DNA of 16,065 nt, taken from UBA9865 sp035647835. GTDB lineage: Bacteria > Bacillota > Dethiobacteria > Dethiobacterales > Dethiobacteraceae. Of the stretch, positions 14,645 to 16,065 are shown in pieces; within the stretch, counting starts at the first letter, position 1, and the number at the start of each line of letters is the position of its first letter. A program made the translations under genes and the position numbers. The stretch covers positions 1-16,065 of the forward strand of contig DASRMS010000209.1 in assembly GCA_035647835.1 (NCBI GenBank), in the 5' to 3' direction. Under the pieces are notes generated by a model, which was not told the origin of the DNA, did not search any database, and saw only the letters and a program-made list of their open reading frames with translations.

Positions 14645-15880
14645 TTAGTACTTACCATATTTCTCCACTGCTTCGTAGACGGCTCTAATATTCTCAATCG
14701 GAGTCTCTCTTGGCAGATTACCAACGTTAGGAGCAAGAATAAAACCGCCACCAGGCATCATTTCACCTAAAAGCTCTTTAATATACTCATCGAGCTTGGC
14801 AGGAGTACTAGCGATAACCATACCCACATCAAGACCACCGATAATACAGGTATGGCCTTGCAACAGTTTTTTGGCTTTGCGTACATCGGTCTTTTCGAAG
14901 TAACCGGCACCCCAGCCCGCAGGCAGCTCTAAAATAGTCTCCATATGCGGATCGTGACGACCTTCAAAGAAGACTTGTGATTTCATGCCTTCCTGCAGCA
15001 TCCGTAGGATGCCTTCCTTAAGAGTTGGCCAATAAAACTCATTATAGAGTTTTGGTGACAGATACTCATTAAGATGCAGGGGAATAAAAGCGAGGTCTGC
15101 ACCTGCGTTTTTAGCGCCCAGCGCCAGTCTTAAAAGCGGCTCCAGCATTGCTTTCGCCGCAGCTTTAGTTTTATCAGGATATCGGCGCAGATCCTTAATT
15201 AAGTTAGGAATATCACGCAATTGATCGCCGATAAAATCCAAAGGTGCGATAAACATGCCTCTTGCCCCACCAGGGTAGCCCAACTGTTGTAATTCTTGAC
15301 CAAACTTCTGCGAAGCAATTCCTTTTTTGGCCCTTTCCATTCCGTAACGAGCCATGGCTGCCAATGAAGCAGGAGATCCCAGGTTCGCTAAACTTCTTGT
15401 AGAACGGGTCATCACTGTTTCATACAAAAACTTGAGGGGATCGGCAATTAATTGATCGTACTCTTCCGGTTTCATGTACGCATTGCCGATAAATTGTGAA
15501 CTGCTGTTTTCGGGCAATTCTCGTCCCGGGAAGCGGGCGATCTCGACACCCAGAATATCATTAATGGGCCCGTCTATGATCGCTAAACCTGCAGCTAAAT
15601 CAGGAAAATCCAAGAAAGCAAGCGAGGTGACATTATTAACAATGGCTGAACCTGCGCCCACCGGCTGATCTGCGGTAGAAAACTCTTGAAGATATTTAAT
15701 GACTGCCTGATTAGCCAATTCATAGTCAAAGTTAAACTGATAGCCGGTAATGCCGGCAAAAGAAGCTACCACATCACCGCCCATACCTGTAAAGGGCACC
15801 CGATCTGGTTCTTGTAAGTCGTAGGCGGCCTTGATGCGCGCCGCACGTTCAGCTGCCAGCTTTTGTGGATTTGTCGTCAT
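14645..15880 (-). CDS. URO-D-fold corrinoid methyltransferase, FFEGRHD class
   Basis: 411 residues; start MTTNPQKLAAERAARIKAAY, GGGGGAG site overlapping the CP stop. Blocks: DRVPFTGMGGDV (26-37), DGPINDILGVEIARFPGREL (103-122), IGDQLRD (217-223), HLNEYLSPKLYNEFYWPTL, FFEGRHDPH (304-312), FEKTD (328-332), GHTCIIGG (342-349), and PRETPIENIRAVYEAVEKYG. Phe305 and Arg308 replace Cys and Trp. It has the most diverged N-terminal half among the complete copies (ELANQAVIKYLQEFSTADQ; IVNNVTSLAFLDFPDLAAGL), where the substrate pocket of URO-D-like barrels is partly built. First complete MT in transcription order within the window. Expected partner is the CP cut at the right edge; substrate unknown. Confidence 0.91.
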   Translation of the reverse strand: MTTNPQKLAAERAARIKAAYDLQEPDRVPFTGMGGDVVASFAGITGYQFNFDYELANQAVIKYLQEFSTADQPVGAGSAIVNNVTSLAFLDFPDLAAGLAIIDGPINDILGVEIARFPGRELPENSSSQFIGNAYMKPEEYDQLIADPLKFLYETVMTRSTRSLANLGSPASLAAMARYGMERAKKGIASQKFGQELQQLGYPGGARGMFIAPLDFIGDQLRDIPNLIKDLRRYPDKTKAAAKAMLEPLLRLALGAKNAGADLAFIPLHLNEYLSPKLYNEFYWPTLKEGILRMLQEGMKSQVFFEGRHDPHMETILELPAGWGAGYFEKTDVRKAKKLLQGHTCIIGGLDVGMVIASTPAKLDEYIKELLGEMMPGGGFILAPNVGNLPRETPIENIRAVYEAVEKYGKY

Positions 15881-16065
15881 GTTGTCTCCCCCTACCCTAG
15901 TAATTCTTTAGTTAAACGAACACCCCGTGCAGCATCATCAGCCCAAGCATCAGCGCCCACATGCTCCATCACAGCTTCACTAACACGGCCGCCGCCGATA
16001 ATAATCTTAATGCCGTCGCGCAGGCCAGCTTCTTTAATTACCTCTACTGTCTGCTTCATGGAATC
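15840..16065. repeat. 226-base direct repeat, copy 2 (partner 13908-14133)
   Basis: Three differences from 13908-14133. The encoded CP tails are identical in protein sequence, both with the otherwise unique RLTKELLG end. It runs to the window edge, so the true length is unknown. Confidence 0.85.
15892..16065 (-). CDS. corrinoid protein, C-terminal 57 residues only (cut by window edge)
   Basis: The frame from the window edge to the TAG at 15892-15894 encodes the last 57 residues of a CP: DSMKQTVEVIKEAGL, IKIIIGGGRVSE, ADAWADDAARGVRL and TKELLG. This covers the last two strands and helices of the B12-binding Rossmann domain, including the GGG turn; the cobalt-ligand His and the helical cap lie outside. 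Intact as far as seen. Its stop is 11 bases before MT 14645-15880, the usual unit arrangement. Confidence 0.93.
   Translation of the reverse strand, partial: DSMKQTVEVIKEAGLRDGIKIIIGGGRVSEAVMEHVGADAWADDAARGVRLTKELLG

Noticed and set aside
1623..15880. True uroporphyrinogen decarboxylase (haem synthesis) for the 410-residue proteins
   Set aside because: HemE is a single-copy enzyme of about 350 residues with a distinct N-terminal Arg motif. Multiple copies coupled to corrinoid proteins fit methyltransferases of the same fold.
1..16065. Assembly artefact (duplicated copies of one unit)
   Set aside because: The units differ throughout in MT sequence, spacer length, hairpins and relics, so they are real separate copies; only unit count at the edges remains open.
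1..16065. CRISPR array, insertion sequence, tRNA or rRNA
   Set aside because: Repetition is at the gene scale (about 2 kb). No short regular repeats with spacers, transposase, terminal inverted repeats with target duplications, or structured RNA genes were seen.

Overview
The window is one uninterrupted tandem array of two gene types, all on the minus strand and therefore read from position 16065 towards position 1. The first type encodes a methyltransferase of about 410 residues with the uroporphyrinogen decarboxylase (URO-D/MtaA-like) TIM-barrel fold, abbreviated MT. The second encodes a corrinoid protein of 207 residues of the MtaC/MttC/MtvC type, abbreviated CP, with an N-terminal helical bundle and a C-terminal B12-binding Rossmann domain. 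There are nine MT genes (one cut by the left edge) and seven CP genes (one cut by the right edge). There is also one decayed CP fragment and one decayed MT fragment. Both ends of the array run out of the window, so its full size is unknown.

Layout in transcription order: CP (3' end only) and MT 14645-15880; CP 13960-14583 and MT 12716-13948; CP 11930-12553 and MT 10676-11917; CP 9931-10554 and MT 8680-9918; CP 7916-8539 and MT 6671-7903; a decayed MT tail (6368-6437); CP 5704-6327 and MT 4454-5692; MT 3123-4355 without a CP; a decayed CP (2874-3067) and MT 1623-2861; CP 883-1506 and MT 1-870 (cut). A complete unit is about 2.0 kb. Within a unit the CP stop codon lies 11-12 bases before the MT start, with the MT ribosome binding site touching the stop codon, which suggests translational coupling. 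Most MT stops are followed within 5-17 bases by a strong hairpin, often with the core CTGACAGGGGA / TCCCCTGTCAG. None has the U-run of an intrinsic terminator.

Inferred working: each MT would take a methyl group from a methylated substrate (an O-methyl aryl ether or an N- or S-methyl compound) and pass it to the cob(I)alamin of a CP. A second methyltransferase would then pass it to tetrahydrofolate. That second methyltransferase, the reductive activator (RamA-like), any transporter and any regulator are all absent from the window. The CPs are nearly identical, while the MTs have diverged into at least two active-site classes (FCEGWHD with IGDH, and FFEGRHD with IGDQ or IGDF). The picture is a shared, interchangeable corrinoid carrier served by a panel of substrate-specific methyltransferases. 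The array grows by duplication, is kept similar by gene conversion, and loses parts by deletion.

Organism: the gene type, the strong GGAGG-type ribosome binding sites, moderate base composition and ATG/GTG starts fit an anaerobic Bacillota (Clostridia or Negativicutes, acetogen- or Desulfitobacterium-like). This is an inference from content; there is no rRNA or marker gene here. No tRNA, rRNA, CRISPR array, insertion sequence or phage gene was seen.
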